This document shows positions 8,663 through 16,992 of a stretch of DNA of 64,000 nucleotides, piece by piece. The stretch is from Arthrobacter sp. B3I9 (lineage in GTDB: Bacteria > Actinomycetota > Actinomycetes > Actinomycetales > Micrococcaceae). Position 1 is the stretch's first letter, and every line of letters begins with the position of its first letter. The notes beneath the pieces are model-generated. The model did not search any database. It was given only the letters and a program-made list of their open reading frames with translations, and was not told where the DNA came from. A program made the position numbers and the translations under genes. The DNA is taken from NCBI RefSeq assembly GCF_030816935.1, contig NZ_JAUSYO010000001.1, forward strand, positions 3,286,001 through 3,350,000, written 5' to 3'.

Positions 8663-10153
8663 CTAGCCCTCTTCTGTTGTTGCCGGAGTACTGGAGGATG
8701 ATGGGGTGGCGCCGGCTGCCTCGGCCAGCGCGGCGGATACCGAGCCCGGGCGGTGTGCGATGACCCAGCCCTCGGCGTTGCGCTGCTTGGCGAGGGACAC
8801 AGCCAGGGCCCCGGCCGGCACATCGCTGCGGATCACGGCGCCGGCGCCGCTGTAGGCGCCGTCGCCCACCTGCACCGGGGCCACGAACACGGTGTTGGAA
8901 CCGGTGCGGACGCCGGAACCGATGACGGTCCGGTGCTTCTTCTCGCCGTCGTAGTTGGCCGTGATGTTGCCGCAGCCGATGTTCGTATCCTCGCCGATCT
9001 CGGCGTCCCCGGCGTAGCCGAGGTGGGAGAGCTTGGAGCCGCGGCCGATCGTGACGTTCTTCGTCTCGTAGAAGGCACCGATCTTGCCGGTCTCCCCCAG
9101 CACGGTCCCGGGCCGGAGGTACGTGAAGGGCCCGACGCTGGCCTTGGCCCCGATCGTGGCCCCGGAGCCATGGGTGCGGATCACCGTCGCGCCTTCGCCG
9201 ATCTGGACGTCCGTCAGGGTGGTGTCGGGGCCGACGACGGCGTCCCTCGCCACCGTTGTTGCGCCGTGGAGCTGCGTGTTGGGCAGCAGGCGGACGTCCT
9301 CGTCGAGGGTGACGGTGGCATCGATCCAGGTGGTGGCCGGATCCACGACGGTGACGCCGGCGCGCATCCACGCCTCGACGGTGCGCCGGTTGAGCTCGGC
9401 CCCGAGGGCCGAGAGCTGCACCCTGTCGTTGGCCCCTTCGACCTGCCAGCGGTCCTCGGTGACGACGGCGGCCACCCGGCCGCCTGCCTTCCGGGCCAGG
9501 GCCAGCACGTCGGTGAGGTACTTCTCACCCTGGGCGTTGTCCGTTGTGACGTGGGCGAGCGAGTCGCGCAGGACTTCGGCGTCGAAGGCGTAGATGCCCG
9601 AATTGATTTCGCGGATGCTCCGCTCTGCGTCGGTGGCGTCCTTGTGTTCCCGGATGCCGGTGACGGTGCCGTCCTCGGCACGGAGGATGCGGCCGTAACC
9701 GGTGGCATCCGCCAGCACGGCGGTGAGGACGGTGACGGCATTCCGGTCCGCCTCGTGAACAGCGACCAGCTCAGACAGCAGCTGCCCGGTCAGGAGGGGC
9801 ACATCGCCGTAGGTGACGACGACGGTTCCGCTGAGCGGGGCCTCCGGGCGGAGCGCGTCGAGCGCCTCGAGGGCCGCTTCCACGGCGCGGCCGGTGCCCG
9901 GGACCTCGTCCTGGTCGACGATGAGGGCGCCCGGGTCAAGGGCGGCGATGTGTGCCGCGACAAGGTCGCGTTCGTGCCGGACGACGAGGGCCAGTTCCCG
10001 CGGCGCGATGGCGCGGGCGGCGGCCAGGGCGTGTCCCACGAGGGAGCGGCCGCCGATGCCGTGGAGGATCTTGGGGGTACGGGACTTCATCCGGGTGCCG
10101 GCACCTGCAGCTAGGACGATTACGGCGGCCGGGCCGGAATTCTCGGGGCTCAC
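8663..10153 (-). CDS. glmU: Bifunctional GlcN-1-P acetyltransferase / GlcNAc-1-P uridylyltransferase
   Basis: A 496-residue enzyme catalysing the last two steps of UDP-GlcNAc synthesis, which feeds peptidoglycan and, in actinobacteria, mycothiol. The N-terminal nucleotidyltransferase has LAAGAGTRMKS (~residues 13-23) and PKILHGIGG. The C-terminal half is a left-handed beta-helix of hexapeptide repeats (GEDTNIGCGNITANYDG region). It starts at GTG 10153 with AAGGAG 9 nt upstream; the frame is open further upstream but lacks such a site. It is first in the glmU-prs operon, downstream of tRNA-Gln. Confidence 0.97.
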   Translation of the reverse strand: MSPENSGPAAVIVLAAGAGTRMKSRTPKILHGIGGRSLVGHALAAARAIAPRELALVVRHERDLVAAHIAALDPGALIVDQDEVPGTGRAVEAALEALDALRPEAPLSGTVVVTYGDVPLLTGQLLSELVAVHEADRNAVTVLTAVLADATGYGRILRAEDGTVTGIREHKDATDAERSIREINSGIYAFDAEVLRDSLAHVTTDNAQGEKYLTDVLALARKAGGRVAAVVTEDRWQVEGANDRVQLSALGAELNRRTVEAWMRAGVTVVDPATTWIDATVTLDEDVRLLPNTQLHGATTVARDAVVGPDTTLTDVQIGEGATVIRTHGSGATIGAKASVGPFTYLRPGTVLGETGKIGAFYETKNVTIGRGSKLSHLGYAGDAEIGEDTNIGCGNITANYDGEKKHRTVIGSGVRTGSNTVFVAPVQVGDGAYSGAGAVIRSDVPAGALAVSLAKQRNAEGWVIAHRPGSVSAALAEAAGATPSSSSTPATTEEG

Positions 10154-10265
10154 GTACGGGCTCTCCTTGCTCAGCGGCTCAACTCTCGCCGCCGTTCGGT
10201 GGATCTGATTGCCCCGCGGCCGAGGCCGGACAGTGCAACTTCCGTTCCCCGTCAAAGCACGGGAG

Positions 10266-10337
10266 TTCCGCCCATAGGACTCGAACCTATACTCCACGGC
10301 TCCAAAGGCCGGGGTGCTGCCATTACACCAGAGCGGA
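10266..10337 (-). tRNA. tRNA-Gln (anticodon UUG)
   Basis: The minus strand folds as a full cloverleaf. The 7-bp acceptor stem TCCGCTC/GGGCGGA (one U-G pair) is followed by discriminator A at 10266. The anticodon loop CTTTGGA carries TTG, and the T-arm reads TAGGTTCGAGTCCTA. CCA is not encoded. It lies between the ABC-F gene and glmU, all in the same direction. Confidence 0.96.
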
Positions 10338-10455
10338 CCGTGCCCGGGCGCTGAGCCCCGGCACGAGAGTCAATTCTGCCACGAAGGTTGAGCCTCGTGC
10401 GACTCAGCCGCGGCGGCGGCTGCAGGAGGCAACTGCGGGCACGTGCGGGCAGCGC

Positions 10456-12291
10456 CTATTCCCCGAGGACTTCCAGGGCTTCGAGCCATTCCAGTTCCAG
10501 GGCTTCGCGCTCGACGGCGAGGTCCTTGAGTTTCTTGTTCAGGTCCCCGAGCTGGCTGACGGCTGACGGGTCGGCGGCCGCCGCAGTCATCTGGGTGTGG
10601 AGTTTGTCCTCCTGCGCGGTGAGCTTGCCCAGCTGGCGGTCGATCCGGTTCTTGGCTTTCCGGGCGTCGCGCTTTTCAGCCTCCGAGGGGCCGGCCACGG
10701 CAGGAGCGGCGCCCGAGCCGGAGCCGGAGGACGTGACGGGGCTGCCTCCGCCGGTGATCGTGGAGCCGGCGAGGGCACCTTCCCGCAATTCGAGGTACTG
10801 GTCCACGCCGCGCGGCAGGGCGCGGATCTTGCCGTCGCCCAGGAGCGCCATCTGATGGTCCGTCACGCGCTCCAACAGGTAGCGGTCGTGGCTGACGACG
10901 ACGAGCGTGCCGGGCCAGCCGTCGAGCACGTCTTCCACCGCGGCAAGGGTGTCGGTGTCGAGGTCGTTGGTCGGTTCGTCGAGCATCAGCACGTTGGGCT
11001 CCCCCACGAGCAGGCGCAGGAGCTGCAGCCGCCGGCGTTCGCCACCGGAGAGGTCCTTGACCGGCGTCCACTGCTTCTCGTTGGTGAAGCCCAGCTGCTC
11101 CACCAGCTGTCCGGCGGTGAATTCCTTGCCGCCGACGTTGAAGGAGCGCTTTTCCCGCTCGATCACTTCGATCACGCGCAGGTCCGCGACGTCGTCGAGC
11201 TCCTTGACCTCCTGGGTGAGGACCGCGGTGACCACCGTCTTGCCGCGTTTGAGCTTCCCGGAGCTGGGCTGGATCTCGCCGTTGAGGAGCTTCAGCAGGG
11301 TGGTCTTGCCGGCGCCGTTGACGCCCACGAGGCCCAGCCGCTCACCCGGTGCCAGCCGCAGCGTTATGTTGTCGAACAGCTTCTGCCCGGCCTCCCCGCC
11401 GAGGAAGTCCAGGGACACGTTTTCGAGGTCCAGCACGTCCTTGCCGAGCCGGGCCGTGGCCATCTTGCTCAGCGCCGTCGAGTCGCGCGGCTCCGGGACG
11501 TCAGCGATCAGGGCGTTGGCTGCCTCGATCCGGAATTTGGGCTTGGCGGTGCGGGCCGGGGCGCCGCGGCGCAGCCACGCCAGCTCCTTCTTTACCAGCT
11601 GCTGGCGCTTGCTCTCCATGACGGAGGCGGAGCGGTCACGTTCGGCGCGGGCCAGGACATAGGCGGCGTAGCCGCCGTCGAAGGGGTCCATGATCCCGTC
11701 GTGGATTTCCCAGGTCTTGGTGCAGACTTCGTCGAGGAACCAGCGGTCGTGGGTGACCACGAGGAAGGCGCCCTGGTTGGCCCGCCAGCGGCTCTTGAGG
11801 TGCCGGGACAGCCACGCGACGCCTTCGACGTCGAGGTGGTTGGTGGGCTCATCGAGCATGATGACGTCATGGTCCTCGATCAGCAGTTTGGCGAGCGCCA
11901 CCCGGCGCTTCTGCCCGCCGGAAAGGGCATGCACGTTGGCGTGCCAGTCGACGTCGGACACGAGTCCGCCCATCACCTCACGGATCTGGGGATTGCGGGC
12001 CCATTCATAGTCGGCCTGGTCCCCGACGATCGCAGCACCGACGGTAAGGTCGCCGTCGAGCACGTCACTTTGGTCCAGGTATCCGATGTTGACCTCGCTG
12101 CGCTTGGTCACCCGGCCGGAGTCCGGAGTGGAGCGCAGAGCGAGCAGGCGCATGAGGGTGGACTTGCCGTCACCGTTGCGGCCCACCATCCCGATCCGGT
12201 CGCCCTCCTCAATGCCGAGGGTGATGCCGTCGAGGACGGTACGGGTTGCGTAGGAAACCGTGAGGTTCTCGCCGCCGAGCAGGTGTGCCAC
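10456..12291 (-). CDS. ABC-F family ATP-binding protein
   Basis: A 611-residue soluble protein with two ABC domains and no membrane segment, the ABC-F plan of ribosome-associated translation factors. Domain 1 has Walker A GRNGDGKSTL, signature LSGGQKRRVALAKLL and Walker B VIMLDEPTNHLD. Domain 2 has GVNGAGKTTLLKLL, LSGGERRRLQLLRLL and VLMLDEPTNDLD. The last ~80 residues are charged and coiled-coil-like, as in Uup-type members. It starts at GTG 12291 with AGGAAAG 9 nt upstream. Its location in a conserved housekeeping block argues for a general translation role rather than drug resistance. Confidence 0.93.
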   Translation of the reverse strand: MAHLLGGENLTVSYATRTVLDGITLGIEEGDRIGMVGRNGDGKSTLMRLLALRSTPDSGRVTKRSEVNIGYLDQSDVLDGDLTVGAAIVGDQADYEWARNPQIREVMGGLVSDVDWHANVHALSGGQKRRVALAKLLIEDHDVIMLDEPTNHLDVEGVAWLSRHLKSRWRANQGAFLVVTHDRWFLDEVCTKTWEIHDGIMDPFDGGYAAYVLARAERDRSASVMESKRQQLVKKELAWLRRGAPARTAKPKFRIEAANALIADVPEPRDSTALSKMATARLGKDVLDLENVSLDFLGGEAGQKLFDNITLRLAPGERLGLVGVNGAGKTTLLKLLNGEIQPSSGKLKRGKTVVTAVLTQEVKELDDVADLRVIEVIEREKRSFNVGGKEFTAGQLVEQLGFTNEKQWTPVKDLSGGERRRLQLLRLLVGEPNVLMLDEPTNDLDTDTLAAVEDVLDGWPGTLVVVSHDRYLLERVTDHQMALLGDGKIRALPRGVDQYLELREGALAGSTITGGGSPVTSSGSGSGAAPAVAGPSEAEKRDARKAKNRIDRQLGKLTAQEDKLHTQMTAAAADPSAVSQLGDLNKKLKDLAVEREALELEWLEALEVLGE

Positions 12292-12385
12292 TGGGAACTG
12301 CTTTCCTAGATGAAATGTAGGGCTGGGTAAGGTACCGGGCTGGGTTAAATGCCGACCCGGAGAGCGCCGGCGAAAGCCGGGGCTA

Positions 12386-13349
12386 CTAAAGGAGCGTATC
12401 GGAGATGATGCGCGCCCCGTGCACCGGCCCGTGCACGGCCATCGCATCGAGGCCGTGGTGGCGCAGGTCCTCGGCCAGGCCGGCCGCGGCTGCCGGGCTG
12501 TGCGCGAGGAAGGCCACGGTGGGCCCGGACCCGGAGACGATCCCGGCGATGGCACCGCATGATTCGCCGAGGCCGAGGGTGTCCCGCAGCTGGGGTGCCA
12601 GTTCGATCGAGGCCCGCTGGAGGTCGTTGACGAGGACCCTGCTCAGGGCGTCCGCGTCGCCGCCGCGCAGCGCCTTGAGGATCCGCGGGTCCACGGAGTT
12701 CGGTTCCTCGACCATCACCCCTTCCGCTGAGCGCAGCCGGTCCAGGGTCCGGTAGACCTGGGGGGTGGGCAGGCCGAAGTCGGCCGTGACGAGAACCCAG
12801 TCCGTCTGGGCCTTGACGAGCGCCGGGGAGAGGTCATCGCCCAGGCCGAGCCCGACGGCGGTCCCGCCGAGCAGGGAAAACGGCACGTCAGCGCCGAGCT
12901 CGGCCGCCAGGTGCGCCAGTTCGTCGCGCGAAAGCCCGCTGTTCCACAAGGCGTCACAGGCCAGCAGCGTGGGCGGCGGCATCGGCGGAGCCGCCACCCA
13001 TCCCGCCGGCGACAGGAACGCGCTTGGTGATCTCGAGGTGGACACCGGTGGAGTGCTCCGAGACGTCGGCCATGATGGCGGCGGCCTTGTAGGCCAGGTT
13101 GCGCTTGTCCAGGGGGATGTCGGCGGCGTCGAGGTCCACCGTGCTCGCCGGGCTGAGGCTGACGGTGATGTCGCCGGTGTCCGTGCTGGTGGCCGCGACC
13201 TCCTCGTAGAGGGACACCGCAAGGTAGACGCTGGCGACGGAGTGGTAGCCGTCAGCCCGCAGCGGCCCGACGTCGAGTGAGACGTTGACTTTGCCGGGGG
13301 CCTTGACCCGCACGGTCCTCGCGGCAAAGCGCCCTCTCACTGCGTTCAT
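12386..13349 (-). pseudogene. ispE: 4-diphosphocytidyl-2-C-methyl-D-erythritol kinase, frameshifted as read
   Basis: IspE is the ATP-dependent GHMP kinase of the MEP isoprenoid pathway. The N-terminal part, from ATG 13349 (VKAPGKVNVSLDVGPLRADG to the kinase loop VAGGMGGGSADAAA), is in one frame and meets a stop at 12954. The rest (TLLACDALWNSGLS to HGARIISDTLL) continues in the next frame. Dropping one G from the GGG at 12971-12973 joins GGGSADAAA directly to TLLACDALW and gives a 320-residue protein of normal length with every GHMP motif. The pathway should be essential here, so a sequence error is likelier than real loss. TAGCGT sits 6 nt upstream of the ATG, suggesting a leaderless start. 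Confidence 0.88.
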
Positions 13350-13379
13350 GGCTCCACGCTATGGCATGGCGGCGCAGGC

Positions 13380-14318
13380 TCAAAGCCTCTCGGGCCGGGT
13401 GTGCGCTTCGGCTATCCGGGAAAACGCCGTGATGTCGAGCACTTCGCCCCGTGCAGTGGGGTCCACGCCCGCGGCCCGCAGGCACCGCTCGGCTTCCGCC
13501 GCACTCCCGGCCCATCCCGCGAGGGCCGCCCGCAGGGTCTTGCGGCGCTGGGCGAAGGCGGCGTCGATCACGGCGAAGACCTGTTCCCGGGTCGCGGCGG
13601 TGACCGGTGGTTCCCGGCGTGTGAAGGCGACGAGGCCGGAATGGATCTTGGGCGCCGGCCAGAAGACGTTCATGCCGATCACGCCGGCCTTGCGCATGCT
13701 GCTGTACCAGGCGGCCTTGACCGACGGCACGCCGTAGGTTTTGGACCCGGGGCCGGCCGCGAGGCGGTCGGCAACCTCGTCCTGGACCATGACGAGGCCG
13801 TGCCGGAGGCTGGGGAAACGCTGCAGCAGGTGCAGGACCACGGGAACGGCAACGTTGTAGGGAAGGTTGGCGACGAGCGCGGTTGGTTCCACGGGCAGTT
13901 CCGTGACCTTCATGGCGTCGGCCAGGACAAGGTGGAAATTGTCCGCGGCCTGCGGGCGCCACTTGCTGACCGTGGCGGGAAGCTTTGCCGCGAGGACGGG
14001 GTCGATTTCGACTGCCACGACGGAGCGCGCTGCGTCGAGCAGGCCGAGGGTCAACGACCCGAGACCCGGGCCTACTTCCAGTACTGTCTCGTCCGGCTGG
14101 ACGTCCGCGGCGGCAACAATCCGCCGGATGGTGTTGCCGTCGATCACGAAGTTCTGGCCCAGTGTCTTGGTGGGCCGGACCCCGATCTCCTCAGCCAGCC
14201 GGCGGATGTCGGAAGCGCCCATCAGGGGTGCAGGCGCGGCCACGGAGCCAGTTCCGGGCGCGCTGCCGCGGTCGGTTCCGGGCGCGGCGGCAGGCGCGGG
14301 AGGGGTCGGTTCAGTCAC
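13380..14318 (-). CDS. rsmA: 16S rRNA (A1518/A1519-N6,N6)-dimethyltransferase
   Basis: A 312-residue KsgA/RsmA enzyme that dimethylates two adjacent adenosines of helix 45 in 16S rRNA using SAM. It shows TLGQNFVID, the SAM motif [12 protein letters not shown] and the catalytic NLPYNVAVP. The first ~35 residues are an Ala/Pro/Gly-rich extension before the conserved core ([20 protein letters not shown]). The GTG start at 14318 is preceded by TAGGAT and a 6-nt spacer, which fits a leaderless transcript. ispE follows 30 nt downstream, the usual pairing. Confidence 0.96.
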   Translation of the reverse strand: MTEPTPPAPAAAPGTDRGSAPGTGSVAAPAPLMGASDIRRLAEEIGVRPTKTLGQNFVIDGNTIRRIVAAADVQPDETVLEVGPGLGSLTLGLLDAARSVVAVEIDPVLAAKLPATVSKWRPQAADNFHLVLADAMKVTELPVEPTALVANLPYNVAVPVVLHLLQRFPSLRHGLVMVQDEVADRLAAGPGSKTYGVPSVKAAWYSSMRKAGVIGMNVFWPAPKIHSGLVAFTRREPPVTAATREQVFAVIDAAFAQRRKTLRAALAGWAGSAAEAERCLRAAGVDPTARGEVLDITAFSRIAEAHTRPERL

Positions 14319-14346
14319 GTAGGTATCCTATCCCGGACATGGCAAC

Positions 14347-14374
14347 GGCCGGGTCCGGAGTACCGGACCCGGCC
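14347..14374 (-). terminator. Terminator hairpin after rpf
   Basis: A perfect 12-bp stem, GGCCGGGTCCGG (14347-14358) with CCGGACCCGGCC (14363-14374), and a 4-nt loop, 26 nt past the rpf stop and just before the rsmA promoter. Confidence 0.7.
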
Positions 14375-14400
14375 GCATGGCCGTCTTTAGCGGGCGTCTC

Positions 14401-15600
14401 TTAGCGAGCGGCCCAGCCGCAGCCCCAGGGCTGCAGGCCGCGCTGCGCGTAGACACGGTTGGCAATGTCGATCTGCTGGGCCTTGGTGGCAAGGCTGGCG
14501 TTGGGCGCGTACGCCCCACCGCCGGAACCGAGCCAGGTCCGGACATCGAACTGCAGGCCGCCGTAGTAGCCGTTGCCGTTGTTGATCGACCAGTTGCCCG
14601 TGGACTCGCACTGGGCGACCTTGTCCCACATGGCTTCGTTCATCATCGCCGGAGCGGCGGCACCGGTGTTGCCTGACTGGGCTGCTGCCGGGGCTGCTGC
14701 CTGGGCGGCGGGCTTGGGCTTTTCCTTGGTGCCGACAGTGACCTTCTCGGTAACCGGCTGGACGCTGACCGCCTCGGAAACCAGTGTCCGCGACGCTTCC
14801 CGGCCGTCGACGAGGACCAGCTTGAAGCTCTTGTTCAAAGTACCGGCGACGCCGGCCTGCGTCACGTCCCGCTGGCCTTTGGGCAGGTCGGCACTCTCGG
14901 TGCTGACGGTCTCGAACGGTACAGGCTCGGTGGTCTCGGCCGTCTTGGTCAGGTCAATACGTGAGACCTTGATGACCATGTCATTGACCACGGGGGCGTT
15001 GCCGGGCTGGGAGGTCCGGTCATCGGCGCCGAGCGTGACGCCGGCGTCGGTAAGAAGCTGTGAGACGGTGGCGGCCGTCGTGGTGGTCGGAGTGACCTTG
15101 CCATCAGCGACGATGCTCACGGTCTTCGGCGTCGAAATGGCCACGAAGGACCCGGACACGGAGAGCTGCGCATCCTTCGGAACCGACAGTTCCGAGGCGC
15201 TGGCGACGCCGAGTTCCGTTACGAGGCCCTCGACGGTGGGTGAGGTGGTGTTAATGGTCCGCTCGGCGCCGTCGAGGCTGACCTTTACGGCCTTTGCGAG
15301 ATTGACGTTGATGACCGATCCGTCCTGCACATGGGAATCCGCCGAGGGAGACACCCTGTCAGACGACTGCAGTTCCACCTTCGCGCCCTTGACGACCTCG
15401 CCGACGGTGCCGCCGAAGGTCTGCACGGAACTTACTTTTCCGTCGACGTTGAGCGTCACTGTCTTGTTGTTGCCGACGAAGGCCACCAGGCCCAGCACGA
15501 GGGCCACGAGCACCACGATCTGGGTGCCGACCTTGACGAAGCTGAACTTGCCGTCGGAAGTGAAGAACTTGACCACGATTGCCCGTATCTCTTGGACCAT
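14401..15600 (-). CDS. Resuscitation-promoting factor, RpfB type
   Basis: A 399-residue exported muralytic protein that stimulates growth of dormant actinobacteria. In order: a short basic N-terminus, one signal or anchor helix (VGTQIVVLVALVLGLVAFV, ~residues 20-40), repeated DUF348 domains, a G5-type domain (VPFETVSTESADLPKGQRDV region), an Ala/Pro-rich linker, and the lysozyme-like Rpf domain (MWDKVAQCESTGNWSINNG) with the catalytic Glu in CESTGNW and a final GCGWAAR. The ATG at 15600 is the best start, but no clear ribosome site precedes it; the frame is open to 15702. A structured leader lies upstream. Confidence 0.92.
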   Translation of the reverse strand: MVQEIRAIVVKFFTSDGKFSFVKVGTQIVVLVALVLGLVAFVGNNKTVTLNVDGKVSSVQTFGGTVGEVVKGAKVELQSSDRVSPSADSHVQDGSVINVNLAKAVKVSLDGAERTINTTSPTVEGLVTELGVASASELSVPKDAQLSVSGSFVAISTPKTVSIVADGKVTPTTTTAATVSQLLTDAGVTLGADDRTSQPGNAPVVNDMVIKVSRIDLTKTAETTEPVPFETVSTESADLPKGQRDVTQAGVAGTLNKSFKLVLVDGREASRTLVSEAVSVQPVTEKVTVGTKEKPKPAAQAAAPAAAQSGNTGAAAPAMMNEAMWDKVAQCESTGNWSINNGNGYYGGLQFDVRTWLGSGGGAYAPNASLATKAQQIDIANRVYAQRGLQPWGCGWAAR

Positions 15601-15641
15601 CCGGGCACGGGGAAAGCGCACAGAATCAGCCGCCGCGAAAA

Positions 15642-15703
15642 GCCCCAAGGGGCAGCCCGGAACGAGCCCAGGTATTCGCCGTAGCAGTGTGCACTGGCAC
15701 ACT
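15642..15703 (-). promoter_or_regulatory. Structured leader upstream of rpf
   Basis: Two inverted repeats precede the rpf start: AGTGTGC/GCACACT (15686-15703, 4-nt loop) and the palindrome GCCCCAAGGGGC (15642-15653), which on the transcribed strand is followed by TTTT. This could be a small attenuator. The c-di-AMP riboswitch known upstream of some actinobacterial rpf genes was not recognised here. Confidence 0.3.
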
Positions 15704-15881
15704 CACATACAAAAGCGCGCATGCGGATTCTTCGCCGCAATGCACGCCCTGCAGGAGTGAATTTATCCGTTGGCCTTCCCCGACCCCGGCTAATTGCTTA
15801 CCACTGTAACCGTAGCGTTATAAACGAGCCAAGATTTTGTGCATACCCGGTATGCCTGATCGGCGCCCTATGATGTGTGTT

Positions 15882-16769
15882 TCAGGCCCAGGATCCGTAC
15901 GCGCGCACCGTATTTTCGCTGATTTGCGCGCACAATGCCGAGAGCTCGCTTCCAGTCAATTCCGCCATGGCACGAACGGTATACGGAACCATATAGCTGG
16001 CGTTGGGCCGCCCCCGGTGCGGGTGCGGCGTCAGGAAGGGTGCGTCGGTTTCAACGAGGACCCGGGAGGGCTCCGCAATTGCCAGCGCTTCGCGCAGGTT
16101 CACCGCGTTCTTGAACGTCACCGTGCCGGCAAAGGACATGTACCAGCCCTGCTCGTTGCAGATCCGGGCAAGGGGCTCCCCGCCGGAAAAGCAGTGGAAG
16201 ACCACGCGCTCGGGGGCGCCTTCCTCGCGCAAAACCTGCACCACGTCGTCATGGGCGTCCCGGTCGTGGATCTGCAGCGTCAGGCCGAGGCGTTTGGCGA
16301 TGTCTATGTGGCGGCGGAACGAATAGCGCTGGTGGGCCAGGCCCTCGCCTTCGGTGCGGAAGAAGTCCAGGCCGGTCTCCCCGATCGCGCGGATGCGGGG
16401 ATGCGAAGCAAGCGCCTCGATTTCGGCCAGGGCCTGCTCCAGTTCCCCGCGTGCGGCGTACAGCGGGGCATCATTCGGGTGCAGCGCGACGGCTCCCAGC
16501 AGCCGCTCATCGAGGTCGACGGCCTGGACAGTAAACCGGGAGGACTCCAGGTCGCACCCCACCTGCACGGCACCCCGGACACCGACGGCCTCGGCCGCGT
16601 CCAGCGCCTCTCCGACGCTGACCGTGAGCTCGGCGCTGGGGAAGTCCAGATGGGTGTGGTTGTCCAGCACCGGGACCGGAAGGGGCTCCGGTGCGGGCGG
16701 GTACCCTCGCCGGTCCGCACCGTCGCTGCCGGCGGCACGGAAGGGGGCCGGAGGAAGGGGGTTGCGCAT
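15882..16769 (-). CDS. TatD family metal-dependent DNase
   Basis: A 295-residue TIM-barrel hydrolase of the TatD/YcfH family. Metal ligands and core motifs are all present: DNHTHLD near residue 36, GETGLDFF, FHCFSGGEP and the terminal ETDAPFLTPHPHRG. The cellular role in actinobacteria is not firmly known. The ATG at 16769 has TAAGGT and a 6-nt spacer directly upstream, fitting a leaderless start. It lies upstream of rpf, as is common in this order, and is divergent from the moxR operon. Confidence 0.94.
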   Translation of the reverse strand: MRNPLPPAPFRAAGSDGADRRGYPPAPEPLPVPVLDNHTHLDFPSAELTVSVGEALDAAEAVGVRGAVQVGCDLESSRFTVQAVDLDERLLGAVALHPNDAPLYAARGELEQALAEIEALASHPRIRAIGETGLDFFRTEGEGLAHQRYSFRRHIDIAKRLGLTLQIHDRDAHDDVVQVLREEGAPERVVFHCFSGGEPLARICNEQGWYMSFAGTVTFKNAVNLREALAIAEPSRVLVETDAPFLTPHPHRGRPNASYMVPYTVRAMAELTGSELSALCAQISENTVRAYGSWA

Positions 16770-16901
16770 CCGTCCACCTTAACGGGGAGCCGCGCTCCCG
16801 CCGAATTTGCCTCTCTTAACAGTGGTGGGTTAAATCGTGCGGCAGCCGTGTCTGGAGATTTACCGGGAACTCTCTGTCAGCCCGGGCAGTTCTGTTAGTA
16901 C

Positions 16902-16918
16902 CCTGTTATAAATACAGG
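16902..16918 (+). promoter_or_regulatory. Putative promoter/operator of the moxR operon
   Basis: CCTGT and ACAGG form an inverted repeat around an AT-rich centre in which TATAAA (16907-16912) could serve as the -10 box. Transcription would begin near 16920. No good -35 was seen. An operator overlapping the -10 is inferred. Confidence 0.4.
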
Positions 16919-16992
16919 CGCTATCACCCATGACGAGCCCGGCAATCGAAGCCGATCCGTCGAGGCAACGCGCCAGGGCTGAAAGGCTGCCG

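Noticed and set aside
8753..10114. Long open frames opposite glmU and opposite other GC-rich genes
   Set aside because: These are antisense shadows of clear families, with Gly/Arg/His-rich composition, produced by high GC at third positions.
10456..12291. ABC-F gene as an antibiotic-resistance determinant
   Set aside because: It sits in a conserved housekeeping block without an attenuator leader, and its features fit general ABC-F translation factors.
12954..13000. ispE as a case of programmed frameshifting
   Set aside because: There is no recognisable stimulator or known precedent, and a similar one-base gain in the glycosyltransferase makes sequence error more likely; kept only as a finding to test.
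15601..15881. c-di-AMP (ydaO/yuaA) riboswitch upstream of rpf
   Set aside because: The GGGGA-CCA and GGGGUGAA hallmark blocks are absent on the transcribed strand.
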